DNA of 8,872 bases, taken from NCBI GenBank assembly GCA_030598885.1, contig JAUVOZ010000077.1, positions 1 through 8,872 on the forward strand, written 5' to 3'. The notes under the pieces were generated by a model. The model made no database searches. It was not told the DNA's origin and saw nothing but the letters and a program-made list of their open reading frames with translations. Source of the DNA: Anaerolineae bacterium. GTDB taxonomy: Bacteria > Chloroflexota > Anaerolineae > Anaerolineales > E44-bin32. The position numbers were made by a program, and so were the translations under genes. Positions 1 to 6,343 of this stretch are shown piece after piece. Each line of letters opens with the position of its first letter. Within the stretch, counting starts at the first letter, position 1.

Positions 1-809
1 AAGGGTTGTACACCTTTATTACGTAGGGATGAACCACAATATACCGGCGTAGCTTTGCCGGTAATTACCGCTCGGCGGAGCCCGGATTTAATTGCCTCTA
101 TGCCTATCTCCTTACCCTCAACATATTGTAGAGTTAATTCCTCATCAGCCTCAGCGATTTTTTCAATCATCAATGCCCGCCGTTCGGCGGCTTCGGCTTT
201 AAGTTCTACGGGGATCTCGCCGTATTCAGGCGCTGTACCTAGTTCGTCAAGCCAGATGATGGATTGTTCTTCAATCAGATCGATAACACCCTTGAACTCG
301 GCTTCAGTCCCAATCGGCATCTGGACTGCGATCGGGTTTGCGCCCAATCTCTCGGTGATGCTGTCGATGGATTGATCATACAAAGCACCAACTCGATCCA
401 TCTTATTCACAAAGCAGATGCGAGGCACTTGGTAACGATCAGCCTGGCGCCAAACAGTTTCCGATTGCGGTTCAACACCCTGCACAGCGTCAAAGATCAC
501 CACCCCTCCATCCAGCACCCGTAACGAACGTTGCACCTCGGCAGTGAAGTCGATATGTCCAGGGGTATCAATAATGTTGATGATATGGTCTCGCCACATG
601 GCGGTTACCGCCGCCGAGACAATGGTGATTCCCCGCTCACGCTCCTGTTCCATCCAATCGGTGACCGTCGTGCCATCATCTACTGAACCAAGCCGATGAG
701 TCCGACCGGTATAGAATAACACCCGCTCGGTGGTCGTCGTCTTGCCGGCATCGATATGGGCAATGATGCCGATATTTCGGTAGTGCTCCAATGCAAACTC
801 GCGTGCCAT
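1..809 (-). CDS. fusA: Elongation factor G, N-terminal part (3' end beyond window)
   Basis: This is the GTPase that drives tRNA-mRNA translocation on the ribosome in the cytoplasm. Translation from the ATG at 809-807 gives a protein starting MAREFALEHYRNIGIIAHID, typical of EF-G. Visible G-domain motifs are the P-loop AHIDAGKT (residues 17-24), the switch I end RGITI (59-63), DTPGH with the conserved His (81-85) and NKMD (135-138). The reading frame stays open to the left edge, giving 269 codons of an expected ~690-700, so domains II-V are outside. The start is fixed because the upstream frame meets a stop (TGA) within five codons. It follows rpsG by 44 nt, as in the str operon. No Shine-Dalgarno lies at normal distance; an AAGGAG sits 30 nt upstream with a hairpin in between. 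The family assignment is secure from the motifs, and co-transcription is inferred. Confidence 0.97.
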   Translation of the reverse strand, partial: MAREFALEHYRNIGIIAHIDAGKTTTTERVLFYTGRTHRLGSVDDGTTVTDWMEQERERGITIVSAAVTAMWRDHIINIIDTPGHIDFTAEVQRSLRVLDGGVVIFDAVQGVEPQSETVWRQADRYQVPRICFVNKMDRVGALYDQSIDSITERLGANPIAVQMPIGTEAEFKGVIDLIEEQSIIWLDELGTAPEYGEIPVELKAEAAERRALMIEKIAEADEELTLQYVEGKEIGIEAIKSGLRRAVITGKATPVYCGSSLRNKGVQP

Positions 810-845
810 GTCTATCCACGGTCAACCAAAGGGACCGATCTCCTT
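810..845 (-). promoter_or_regulatory. fusA ribosome-binding region: distant Shine-Dalgarno plus spacer hairpin
   Basis: AAGGAG occupies 845-840, 30 nt before the fusA ATG, too far for normal use. Between them lies an inverted repeat, CGGTC (837-833) and GACCG (823-819), whose inner bases CC/GG can add two more pairs. Folding it leaves about 11 nt of unpaired spacer between the Shine-Dalgarno and the ATG. The elements are seen in the sequence; the role in initiation is inferred. Translational coupling from rpsG is an alternative. Confidence 0.5.
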
Positions 846-853
846 ATAAAAAA

Positions 854-1321
854 CTACCATCGATAATGAGCAAAGGCGCGGTTGGCTTCTGCCATTCGAT
901 GGGTATCTTCCCGCTTTTTGATAGCCGCACCCGTGTTGTTGGCTGCATCCATCAGCTCAGCCGCCAATCGCTCGGCCATCGTTTTACCTGGGCGGTTTTT
1001 AGCCGCGGCTAAAATCCAGCGTATGGCTAGTGAGATACGTCGTTCGAATCGCACCTCAACCGGCACCTGATAAGTAGCGCCACCCACCCGCCTGGGTTTG
1101 ACCTCCAGAATTGGAGTGGTGTTCTTAATAGCTTGCTCAAACACCTCAACCGGCTCTCGCTTCATCCGCGCTTCAATGAGGTCGAAGGCTTGATAAACGA
1201 TGCGTGTGGCGAGACTTGTTTTGCCTCGCTTCATTAGTCGATTAATCAACCCCTGCACCAGTTGATTGTTGTAACGGACATCTCCTGGGATCTCTCGTTT
1301 TTCGGGTTTGGTCCGTCGCAT
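854..1321 (-). CDS. rpsG: 30S ribosomal protein S7
   Basis: S7 is a primary assembly protein that binds the 3' major domain of 16S rRNA and organises the head of the small subunit near the E site. The 155-residue product matches the usual length of about 156. The N-terminus MRRTKPEKREIPGDVRYNN, the block KPRRVGGATYQVPVEV (75-90), FERRISLAIRW (92-102) and the end KREDTHRMAEANRAFAHYRW are all characteristic of the family. The start ATG (1321-1319) has GGAG at 1332-1329, 7 nt upstream. The gene lies 54 nt after rpsL and 44 nt before fusA, the standard str-operon order. In Escherichia coli S7 represses its own translation through the S12-S7 intercistronic RNA. The gap here holds a perfect hairpin, so similar feedback is possible but not proven. 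Confidence 0.98.
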   Translation of the reverse strand: MRRTKPEKREIPGDVRYNNQLVQGLINRLMKRGKTSLATRIVYQAFDLIEARMKREPVEVFEQAIKNTTPILEVKPRRVGGATYQVPVEVRFERRISLAIRWILAAAKNRPGKTMAERLAAELMDAANNTGAAIKKREDTHRMAEANRAFAHYRW

Positions 1322-1349
1322 TTGCCTGCTCCGTCTGATTCAAATAATG

Positions 1350-1375
1350 TCGGTCGCCATGTTTCCGGCGACCGA
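1350..1375 (-). promoter_or_regulatory. rpsL-rpsG intercistronic hairpin
   Basis: A perfect 9-bp inverted repeat (TCGGTCGCC at 1375-1367 and GGCGACCGA at 1358-1350, read on the minus strand) encloses an 8-nt loop. It begins at the base after the rpsL stop codon and ends about 17 nt before the rpsG Shine-Dalgarno. No T-tract follows, so it is not an ordinary terminator. The position matches the region where S7 binds its own mRNA in E. coli. The structure is seen; the role is inferred. Confidence 0.6.
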
Positions 1376-1807
1376 TCAGTTTATCACTTGCTGCTTGGGC
1401 CGCTTTCCACCGTATTTGGAACGGCCCTGCTTGCGATCCTCAACACCAGTGCTGTCGAGGGTGCCGCGAATAATATGATAGCGGACTCCAGGAAGATCCT
1501 TCACCCGACCTCCGCGCACCAGAACTACCGAGTGCTCCTGGAGTGAATGACCCTCACCGGGGATATACGCAGTGACTTCGATTCCGTTAGTAAGGCGTAC
1601 TCGCGCTACTTTCCGCAATGCTGAGTTGGGTTTCTTCGGTGTTTGAGTGCGGACCTGAGTGCACACCCCACGCTTCTGCGGTGCGCCTTTAGGTTGCAGG
1701 AATCGTCGCTGCTTCTCCGAATTAAAGATGTACTGCAGAGCCGGCGCTTTTGTCTTTGAGCGCTTTGACTTACGACCTTTCCGGACAAGCTGATTTATGG
1801 TCGGCAT
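1376..1807 (-). CDS. rpsL: 30S ribosomal protein S12
   Basis: S12 sits at the decoding centre and helps control accuracy. The 143-residue product starts MPTINQLVRKGRKSKRSK. I chose the ATG at 1807-1805 rather than the in-frame ATG at 1849 because it matches the family N-terminus and has GGAGG at 1818-1814, 6 nt upstream. Residues about 25-42 form the long insertion before PQKRGVC seen in Gram-positive-type S12. It is about two residues longer than in Bacillus and absent from E. coli (124 aa). TPKKPNSALRK (56-66) and GGRVKDLPGVRYH (99-111) are intact. Lys58 and Lys103 correspond to the E. coli lysines altered in streptomycin resistance (K42/K87), so no such resistance change is present. Asp104 corresponds to the residue methylthiolated by RimO. 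The gene heads the str operon after a long leader and its own promoter. Confidence 0.98.
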   Translation of the reverse strand: MPTINQLVRKGRKSKRSKTKAPALQYIFNSEKQRRFLQPKGAPQKRGVCTQVRTQTPKKPNSALRKVARVRLTNGIEVTAYIPGEGHSLQEHSVVLVRGGRVKDLPGVRYHIIRGTLDSTGVEDRKQGRSKYGGKRPKQQVIN

Positions 1808-1861
1808 AGTCACCCTCCATTTAATCCGGGAGCTTACGCCCCAGATCAAATCCCGTTAAAG

Positions 1862-1889
1862 GAGGCCATCGGACGTGCGCGATGGCCTC
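1862..1889 (-). promoter_or_regulatory. rpsL leader hairpin (possible attenuator)
   Basis: An inverted repeat pairs 1862-1870 with 1881-1889 (9 bp, GAGGCCATC/GATGGCCTC), with a tenth pair at 1871/1880 and an 8-nt loop. It lies in the presumed 5' leader, about 55 nt upstream of the rpsL ATG. On the transcribed strand it is followed by CTTTAACGGG, a poor U-tract, so it may be a regulatory hairpin rather than a full terminator. The structure is seen; the function is inferred. Confidence 0.5.
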
Positions 1890-2006
1890 GCCTGGAATAC
1901 TACCTATTCGATTCGGGTAGGTTTCGTCGTGAGCTCCGATGTGAGCTAAACCAAGCCCTCAATCGAAAAACACTACTACCCTGTTAATATTCAGCAATGA
2001 GCGATT

Positions 2007-2035
2007 ATTTTATCATGCTGATAAAAGCCCGTCAA
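2007..2035 (-). promoter_or_regulatory. Candidate sigma70-type promoter for rpsL-rpsG-fusA
   Basis: On the minus strand TTGACG (2035-2030, 5 of 6 to TTGACA) is separated by exactly 17 bp from TAAAAT (2012-2007, 5 of 6 to TATAAT). The bases TG one position ahead give an extended -10. The predicted start is near 2000, giving a leader of about 190 nt before rpsL. This implies that the str operon can be transcribed independently of rpoB. Confidence 0.72.
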
Positions 2036-2051
2036 GCATTGCACTGCTTGA
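2032..2051 (-). promoter_or_regulatory. Dyad overlapping the str-operon -35 box
   Basis: The 7-bp inverted repeat TCAAGCA (2032-2038) and TGCTTGA (2045-2051) has a 6-nt loop and overlaps the -35 hexamer at 2030-2035. It lies 45 nt after the rpoB stop, and on the minus strand it is followed by CGGGCTTTTATC. It could be a weak rpoB terminator, an operator, or both. Confidence 0.4.
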
Positions 2052-2095
2052 AATTAGCTGCTTGGGATGGCTACTAAACTAGGCTTAAAACACTC

Positions 2096-5000
2096 CTACT
2101 GGCGGCGTGGATCCATGTCCAACAAGCCCAGCCCCAGCCGCAGGGGACGCCGTCGCTCTTCGTCTTTGCCAAAGCGAATCACCTCCCCATCGTTGCTAAT
2201 GGCTTCAACCGACAAGCCTAGACTCTGTAATTCCTTAACCAATACTCGGAAGGAAGCCGGGATACCGGGCTCTTCAACCGGTTCACCCTTGACGATCGCC
2301 TCGTAAGTCTTCACCCGACCCTGAACATCATCCGATTTAATGGTCAACATCTCCTGTAAGATGTGGGCAGCGCCGTACGCCTCTAGCGCCCAAACCTCCA
2401 TCTCACCAAACCGCTGACCGCCGAATTGAGCCTTACCACCCAACGGTTGCTGGGTGACCAATGAGTAAGGACCGGTCGAACGAGCGTGTACTTTGTCTTC
2501 AACTAAGTGATGTAGTTTCATCATCAATACTTTACCGACGGTCACCGGTTGATCATACACCTTCCCGGTCTTACCATCAAAAAGCAATTGTTTACCAAAG
2601 ATCGGAAGAGGCTTTCCGGTCTCGTCCATGATTTTTACCGCCAGCGCGCGCAGCGTTTTCATTGACTTGACATTACCTGTCTTACGACCAAGGGATAAAA
2701 TCCACAGGCGGAGGCAAGCATCAATCGCCGCTTCATTGTACGTCGATCGCATATCGACCGGCACTTCAGAGTCCTCAAAGAGGACGATCTGGTCAGGGTT
2801 GAATCCCTCCTCCCGCAACCATTCATGTAGGGTTGCTCGACGGGCATAGCGAGTGTCGATGGCGATCAAGTCAGGCTCATAACCCTTATCAACCAACCAT
2901 TGTTCCAGGTAGAGGCGCCGCACCTCGTCATCGTCTTCGAACGCCTCTTCATCGTAATAACCCTGTTCTTTGATCCAAGCCCAGGCTCGTTGTCCAACCT
3001 CTTCCCAGGCACGGTCAATTAGCCAAGCGCGGGCCAATTCGCTCTCAATCTCCATCTCATCCGCGCCATCAAAGGTTGGCGTAACAGCCCGAAAGCCGAG
3101 CCTATAAGCGGCCCAACCAAGGTGGGCCTCCAAGATCTGACCGATGTTCATCCGGCCGGGAACACCCAGAGGGTTTAAAATCAGATCGACCGGTGTGCCG
3201 TCTTCAAGGAAAGGCATATCCTCGATGGGGACTACCTTGGAGATCACCCCTTTATTGCCATGTCGACCGGCCATCTTGTCGCCTTCAGTAGCTTTGCGTT
3301 TCTGGGCTACAGCAATCCGCACCATTTTCTCTACCCCAGCTGGAAGATCGCGGTGCTCCTCCCGGGTGAAGACTTTCACGTCTACAACCTTGCCGCGTTC
3401 GCCATGAGGCATGCGCAACGAAGTATCCTTCACCTCTCGCGCTTTCTCGCCGAAGATCGCCCGCAATAGCTTCTCTTCCGGCGTGAGTTCCTTCTCACCC
3501 TTTGGTGTGATCTTCCCCACCAGGATGTCGTTGGGACCGACTTCAGCACCGACGCGGATGACGCCATCCTCGTTCAAGTCCCGTAGTGCATCATCCCCCA
3601 CATTGGGGATGTCGTAGGTAATATCCTCCGGTCCAAGCTTTGTGTCGCGCGCTTCAACCTCATGCTTTTCGATATGTACAGAGGTATATAGATCCTCACG
3701 TACAAGGCGCTCGGAAATTAGAATCGCATCCTCAAAATCCCCACCCTCCCAAGAGATGAAAGCACAGAGCACATTATGACCCAAGGCCAGCTCACCCTCG
3801 GCAGTGGACGAAGAGTCAACGATTACATCCCCACGACGCACTCGCTGCCCTTTAACCACTGCTGGGCGTTGATCAATACAAGTGCTTTGGTTGGAACGGT
3901 TGAACTTACGTAATTTATACACGTGCTGGTCCTTGCCAGAACGCACAATAACCCGATTTCCAGTGACTGACACTACCTCGCCATCGACTTCGGATAGGAT
4001 CACCTGCCCAGAATCCAATGCGGCGTGACGCTCCATCCCGGTTGAGACCAGCGGGACTTCCGGCTGGATCAACGGAACCGCTTGAGTCTGCATATTCGAA
4101 CCCATCAGGGCACGGTTAGCATCGTCGTGTTCCAGGAAAGGTATGAGCGCAGCACTTACACCAACGATCTGTCGTGGTGCGACATCGATAAAGTCGATCT
4201 GATCAGGTCTAAAGAACTGGTTGTCACCACGATGTCGGCCGGAAGCTTGGGAACGGACAAATTCATTGGATTCGTTAAGTGGAGCATTAGCTTGAGCAAT
4301 AACATAACGGTCCTCATCATCTGCCGTAAGGTAGACGATCTCCTCAGAGATGAAGGGGACGATCGGTATCGGATTCTTCCGCCTGGCAAACTTCCTAGCC
4401 AGCGCGGGTTTGATCTCCTCCCCATCCTCGGCGGTTACCTTTTTGCTCCTGGGATTGGTGATCACACCTCGTATGTGACGCCCAATTAAGCGCGGGTCTT
4501 TAGGCTCCATCTCGCGCAGAACCCTGCGATAGGGGGTTTCGATGAAGCCAAAGCTGTTGACGCGCGCGTAAGCTGACAGACGTCCAATCAAACCGATGTT
4601 CGGACCCTCTGGCGTTTCAATCGGGCAAATTCGACCGTAGTGTGAGTGATGAACATCGCGTACATCAAAACCTGCCCGTTCTCGGCGTAGACCACCGGGC
4701 CCTAATGCCGACAGAGTCCGTTTATGGCGTAGTTCTGCCAGAGGGTTTGTCTGATCCATGAATTGGGATAACTGGCTGGAACCGAAGAACTCTCGCAGAG
4801 AGGCTACCACGGGGCGGATGTTGATCAGGGAGACGGGTGAAATCTGATCTTGATCTCGAATTGACATTCGCTCCAAGATCACTCGCTCCATCCGCCGCAA
4901 TCCAACCCGCAACTTACCTTGAATCAGCTCGCCGACTGTTTTAACTCGGCGGTTGCCTAGGTGATCGATATCATCGGGTTGCTTGACACCGTTATTGATC

Positions 5001-6007
5001 AATATCAAGCGTTCAATCAGCCGGACGAGATCCCATTTGGTAACCCGTCGGTGATCGAGCGGTACAATATCATGCAGGTCAAGTTTCTGGTTCAGTTTGT
5101 AACGCCCCACTCTCTCCAAGTCATAACGGCGCTGTTTAAAGAGTTGATCATGGAGATATTCACGCGCATTATCCAGAGTAGGCGGGTCGCCTGGCCGCAT
5201 ACGACGATAAAACTCAATCATCGCCTCCTCAGCCAACGTTCGCTTTTTATTGACCTCCCAGACCGGTTCCTGACGGATGGTAGTCGCGATATAGGGATGA
5301 TCGGGGTTAAAATCGGCTGCGGCAAACAAAGCCAACAGTTCCTCGTCGGATCCCTCTTTAATAGGCTCATCTCCCAATCCATCATCGACCGCGGCCAAAG
5401 CCCTCAAGAGTATTGTCACCGGCACTGTGCGTTTTCGGTTGAATTTGAGCGTCAAGTAGTCGCTCTTACGGGTCTCGAACTCCATCCACGCACCACGATC
5501 TGGTATGAGTTTAGCGGTTGCCAATCGACGACCGGTGGCACGATTCTCAGGAGCGTCAAAATAAACACCCGGTGAGCGAATTAATTGTGAGACGACAACC
5601 CGCTCGGTGCCGTTGATAACGAAGGTGCCTTTCTCGGTCATGAGGGGGAAGTCACCAAGAAAGATGTCCTGTTTTATCGGCTCGGGTACTTCCGATCCCG
5701 CTAAGAGTACTGAGATATACAATGGTCCAGCGTAGGTCAAATCCCGCTCGAGACACTCTTCAATATCATGCTTCGGATCTTCAAACCAATATCGGAGCCC
5801 GAACTCCTTACTCTCTGGACTATTGCCAGGGAAGTAGAGCCTCATCCCGCCGTTATAGGAAATTATGGGAGATATCTCATCCAGAAGCTCAGCCAATCCC
5901 TTCTCCTGCAACCAGGTGAATGCGTCAAGTTGTATCTCGATTAGTCGAGGGAGAGGGAATGTGTCTGGGATACGCGAGTACCACTTCTGACCTGTGGAAG
6001 ACGCCAT
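2096..6007 (-). CDS. rpoB: DNA-directed RNA polymerase subunit beta
   Basis: This is the 1303-residue beta subunit of core RNA polymerase, forming one side of the active-site cleft and the rifampicin pocket. The start ATG (6007-6005) has AGGAG 7 nt upstream (6019-6015), and IPDTFPLPRLIEIQLDAF (13-30) is the usual N-terminus. Further landmarks are the lobe/protrusion block SPGVYFD (145-151), the rifampicin region GSSQLSQFMDQ (409-419) through HKRTLSALGPGG (428-439), FED (758-760), GDKMAGRHGNKG (909-920; Lys911 and Lys919 match E. coli K1065 and K1073), the flap GRMNIGQILEAHLGWA (951-966) and the C-terminal ARSTGPYSLVTQQPLGGKAQ (1175-1194). Asp418, His428 and Ser433 match E. coli D516, H526 and S531, so no classical rifampicin-resistance change is seen. 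Compared with the ~1190-residue Bacillus form, residues about 985-1137 hold an insertion with an internal repeat. No rpoC follows. Identity is certain. Confidence 0.99.
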   Translation of the reverse strand: MASSTGQKWYSRIPDTFPLPRLIEIQLDAFTWLQEKGLAELLDEISPIISYNGGMRLYFPGNSPESKEFGLRYWFEDPKHDIEECLERDLTYAGPLYISVLLAGSEVPEPIKQDIFLGDFPLMTEKGTFVINGTERVVVSQLIRSPGVYFDAPENRATGRRLATAKLIPDRGAWMEFETRKSDYLTLKFNRKRTVPVTILLRALAAVDDGLGDEPIKEGSDEELLALFAAADFNPDHPYIATTIRQEPVWEVNKKRTLAEEAMIEFYRRMRPGDPPTLDNAREYLHDQLFKQRRYDLERVGRYKLNQKLDLHDIVPLDHRRVTKWDLVRLIERLILINNGVKQPDDIDHLGNRRVKTVGELIQGKLRVGLRRMERVILERMSIRDQDQISPVSLINIRPVVASLREFFGSSQLSQFMDQTNPLAELRHKRTLSALGPGGLRRERAGFDVRDVHHSHYGRICPIETPEGPNIGLIGRLSAYARVNSFGFIETPYRRVLREMEPKDPRLIGRHIRGVITNPRSKKVTAEDGEEIKPALARKFARRKNPIPIVPFISEEIVYLTADDEDRYVIAQANAPLNESNEFVRSQASGRHRGDNQFFRPDQIDFIDVAPRQIVGVSAALIPFLEHDDANRALMGSNMQTQAVPLIQPEVPLVSTGMERHAALDSGQVILSEVDGEVVSVTGNRVIVRSGKDQHVYKLRKFNRSNQSTCIDQRPAVVKGQRVRRGDVIVDSSSTAEGELALGHNVLCAFISWEGGDFEDAILISERLVREDLYTSVHIEKHEVEARDTKLGPEDITYDIPNVGDDALRDLNEDGVIRVGAEVGPNDILVGKITPKGEKELTPEEKLLRAIFGEKAREVKDTSLRMPHGERGKVVDVKVFTREEHRDLPAGVEKMVRIAVAQKRKATEGDKMAGRHGNKGVISKVVPIEDMPFLEDGTPVDLILNPLGVPGRMNIGQILEAHLGWAAYRLGFRAVTPTFDGADEMEIESELARAWLIDRAWEEVGQRAWAWIKEQGYYDEEAFEDDDEVRRLYLEQWLVDKGYEPDLIAIDTRYARRATLHEWLREEGFNPDQIVLFEDSEVPVDMRSTYNEAAIDACLRLWILSLGRKTGNVKSMKTLRALAVKIMDETGKPLPIFGKQLLFDGKTGKVYDQPVTVGKVLMMKLHHLVEDKVHARSTGPYSLVTQQPLGGKAQFGGQRFGEMEVWALEAYGAAHILQEMLTIKSDDVQGRVKTYEAIVKGEPVEEPGIPASFRVLVKELQSLGLSVEAISNDGEVIRFGKDEERRRPLRLGLGLLDMDPRRQ
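2780..2989 (-). repeat. Three 26-residue repeats encoded within the RpoB insertion
   Basis: Trp1011, Trp1037 and Trp1063 are spaced by exactly 26 residues, and each starts the pattern W-[I/L]-x3-G-[Y/F]. Units 2 and 3 align over L-x2-W-L-x3-G-[Y/F]-x-P-D-x-I. Unit 1 is more diverged (WIKEQGYYDEE). The repeat is visible at protein level, while the DNA copies differ. It probably forms stacked helical hairpins on the polymerase surface (inference). Confidence 0.65.
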
Positions 6008-6079
6008 GCGGCAACTCCTATATCTTGCTTTGAGTAGTGCAACCGATGATTAATGCAATTGGGAAGGGAAAACACCAAA

Positions 6080-6095
6080 CGGCGGGGCACCACCG
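6080..6095 (-). promoter_or_regulatory. GC-rich hairpin in rpoB leader
   Basis: On the minus strand CGGTGG (6095-6090) pairs with CCGCCG (6085-6080) around a TGCC loop, with one G-U pair. It is followed by GTTTGGTGTTTTCCC, a loosely T-rich run. It could be an attenuator between the promoters and rpoB, but the stem is only 6 bp. Confidence 0.3.
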
Positions 6096-6126
6096 GATTT
6101 TCTTCCAGTTGCATCCCGCTTCGCTT

Positions 6127-6160
6127 ATTATATTCGACGCGCCGACACGTCCTTGTCGAA
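6127..6160 (-). promoter_or_regulatory. Candidate proximal rpoB promoter with dyad
   Basis: A perfect TATAAT stands at 6132-6127 on the minus strand. At 17-bp spacing the -35 position reads CAAGGA, a poor match. The inverted repeat TTCGAC (6160-6155) and GTCGAA (6138-6133), with a nested CGACA/TGTCG, fills the -35/spacer region, which suggests an activator- or repressor-bound site. The motifs are seen; promoter use is inferred. Confidence 0.4.
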
Positions 6161-6189
6161 CCCCTAAATCATCCAAATTACAAAATGTA

Positions 6190-6218
6190 ATTCTACCACA
6201 ATATCGACATGATGTCTA
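6190..6218 (-). promoter_or_regulatory. Candidate distal rpoB promoter
   Basis: TAGACA (6218-6213, 5 of 6) is followed after 17 bp by TAGAAT (6195-6190, 5 of 6), with an extended TG one base before. The predicted start near 6183 would give a leader of about 175 nt. The 7-bp dyad AATTACA/TGTAATT (6176-6192, 3-nt loop) spans the end of the -10 and the start site, and could be an operator. Confidence 0.5.
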
Positions 6219-6310
6219 ATTACTTTCTCGTATGTGTCTTAAGGCCTCCGAGGTCTTTTCAATGCTCTCAGAAACGAACTTATGCATGAGTGAGGACTGA
6301 CTAGATCTTG

Positions 6311-6343
6311 AGACCCTTGGGGTTTGAAAAACCCCAAGGGTCT
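6311..6343. terminator. Long perfect hairpin between transglycosylase and rpoB (terminator or palindromic repeat)
   Basis: Bases 6311-6325 and 6329-6343 are perfectly complementary (15 bp, AGACCCTTGGGG.../...CCCCAAGGGTCT), leaving a 3-nt loop. Wobble and A-T pairs extend the stem to 6308/6346. It lies about 155 nt past the transglycosylase stop and upstream of the rpoB promoters, a sensible place to insulate the two units. Neither strand has a proper T-run after the stem, so a dispersed palindromic repeat is an equal possibility. Confidence 0.6.

Larger units (their letters stand above)
1808..2095 (-). other. rpoB-rpsL intergenic region
   Basis: This 288-bp gap holds no convincing gene on either strand. 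It contains the promoter at 2007-2035, the dyad at 2032-2051, the leader hairpin at 1862-1889 and a direct repeat GTGAGCT at 1930-1936 and 1942-1948. In the leader, CTACCC (1920-1915) could pair with an upstream GGGTAG (1981-1976) or, as CTACC (1920-1916), with a downstream GGTAG (1904-1900). This offers mutually exclusive folds. rpoC, the usual occupant after rpoB, is absent. Confidence 0.7.

Noticed and set aside
1340..1360. Six-codon ATG frame (MATDII) starting in the rpsL-rpsG hairpin loop
   Set aside because: It has no Shine-Dalgarno, is very short, and could easily arise by chance. The ATG is a by-product of the stem sequence.
1808..1849. Upstream in-frame ATG extending S12 by 14 residues
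   Set aside because: The ATG at 1807 has a strong GGAGG at 6 nt and gives the conserved MPTINQL N-terminus. The extension has no family counterpart.
1900..1922. Hairpin ACCTATTC/GGGTAGGT
   Set aside because: It is well paired only on the plus strand, using G-U pairs. On the transcribed minus strand these become C-A mismatches, leaving about 5 bp.
4082..4489. 135-codon plus-strand open frame opposite rpoB
   Set aside because: It is an antisense shadow of conserved RpoB sequence, with no family features.
4961..5575. 204-codon open frame on the plus strand inside rpoB
   Set aside because: It lies entirely opposite the strongly conserved beta subunit frame, shows no recognisable domain and has no supporting ribosome-binding site that I could see. 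It is most likely an antisense shadow.
6241..6262. AAGGCCT/AGGTCTT hairpin as a terminator
   Set aside because: It pairs well only on the plus strand, where no gene ends. On the minus strand it has a mismatch and no T-run.
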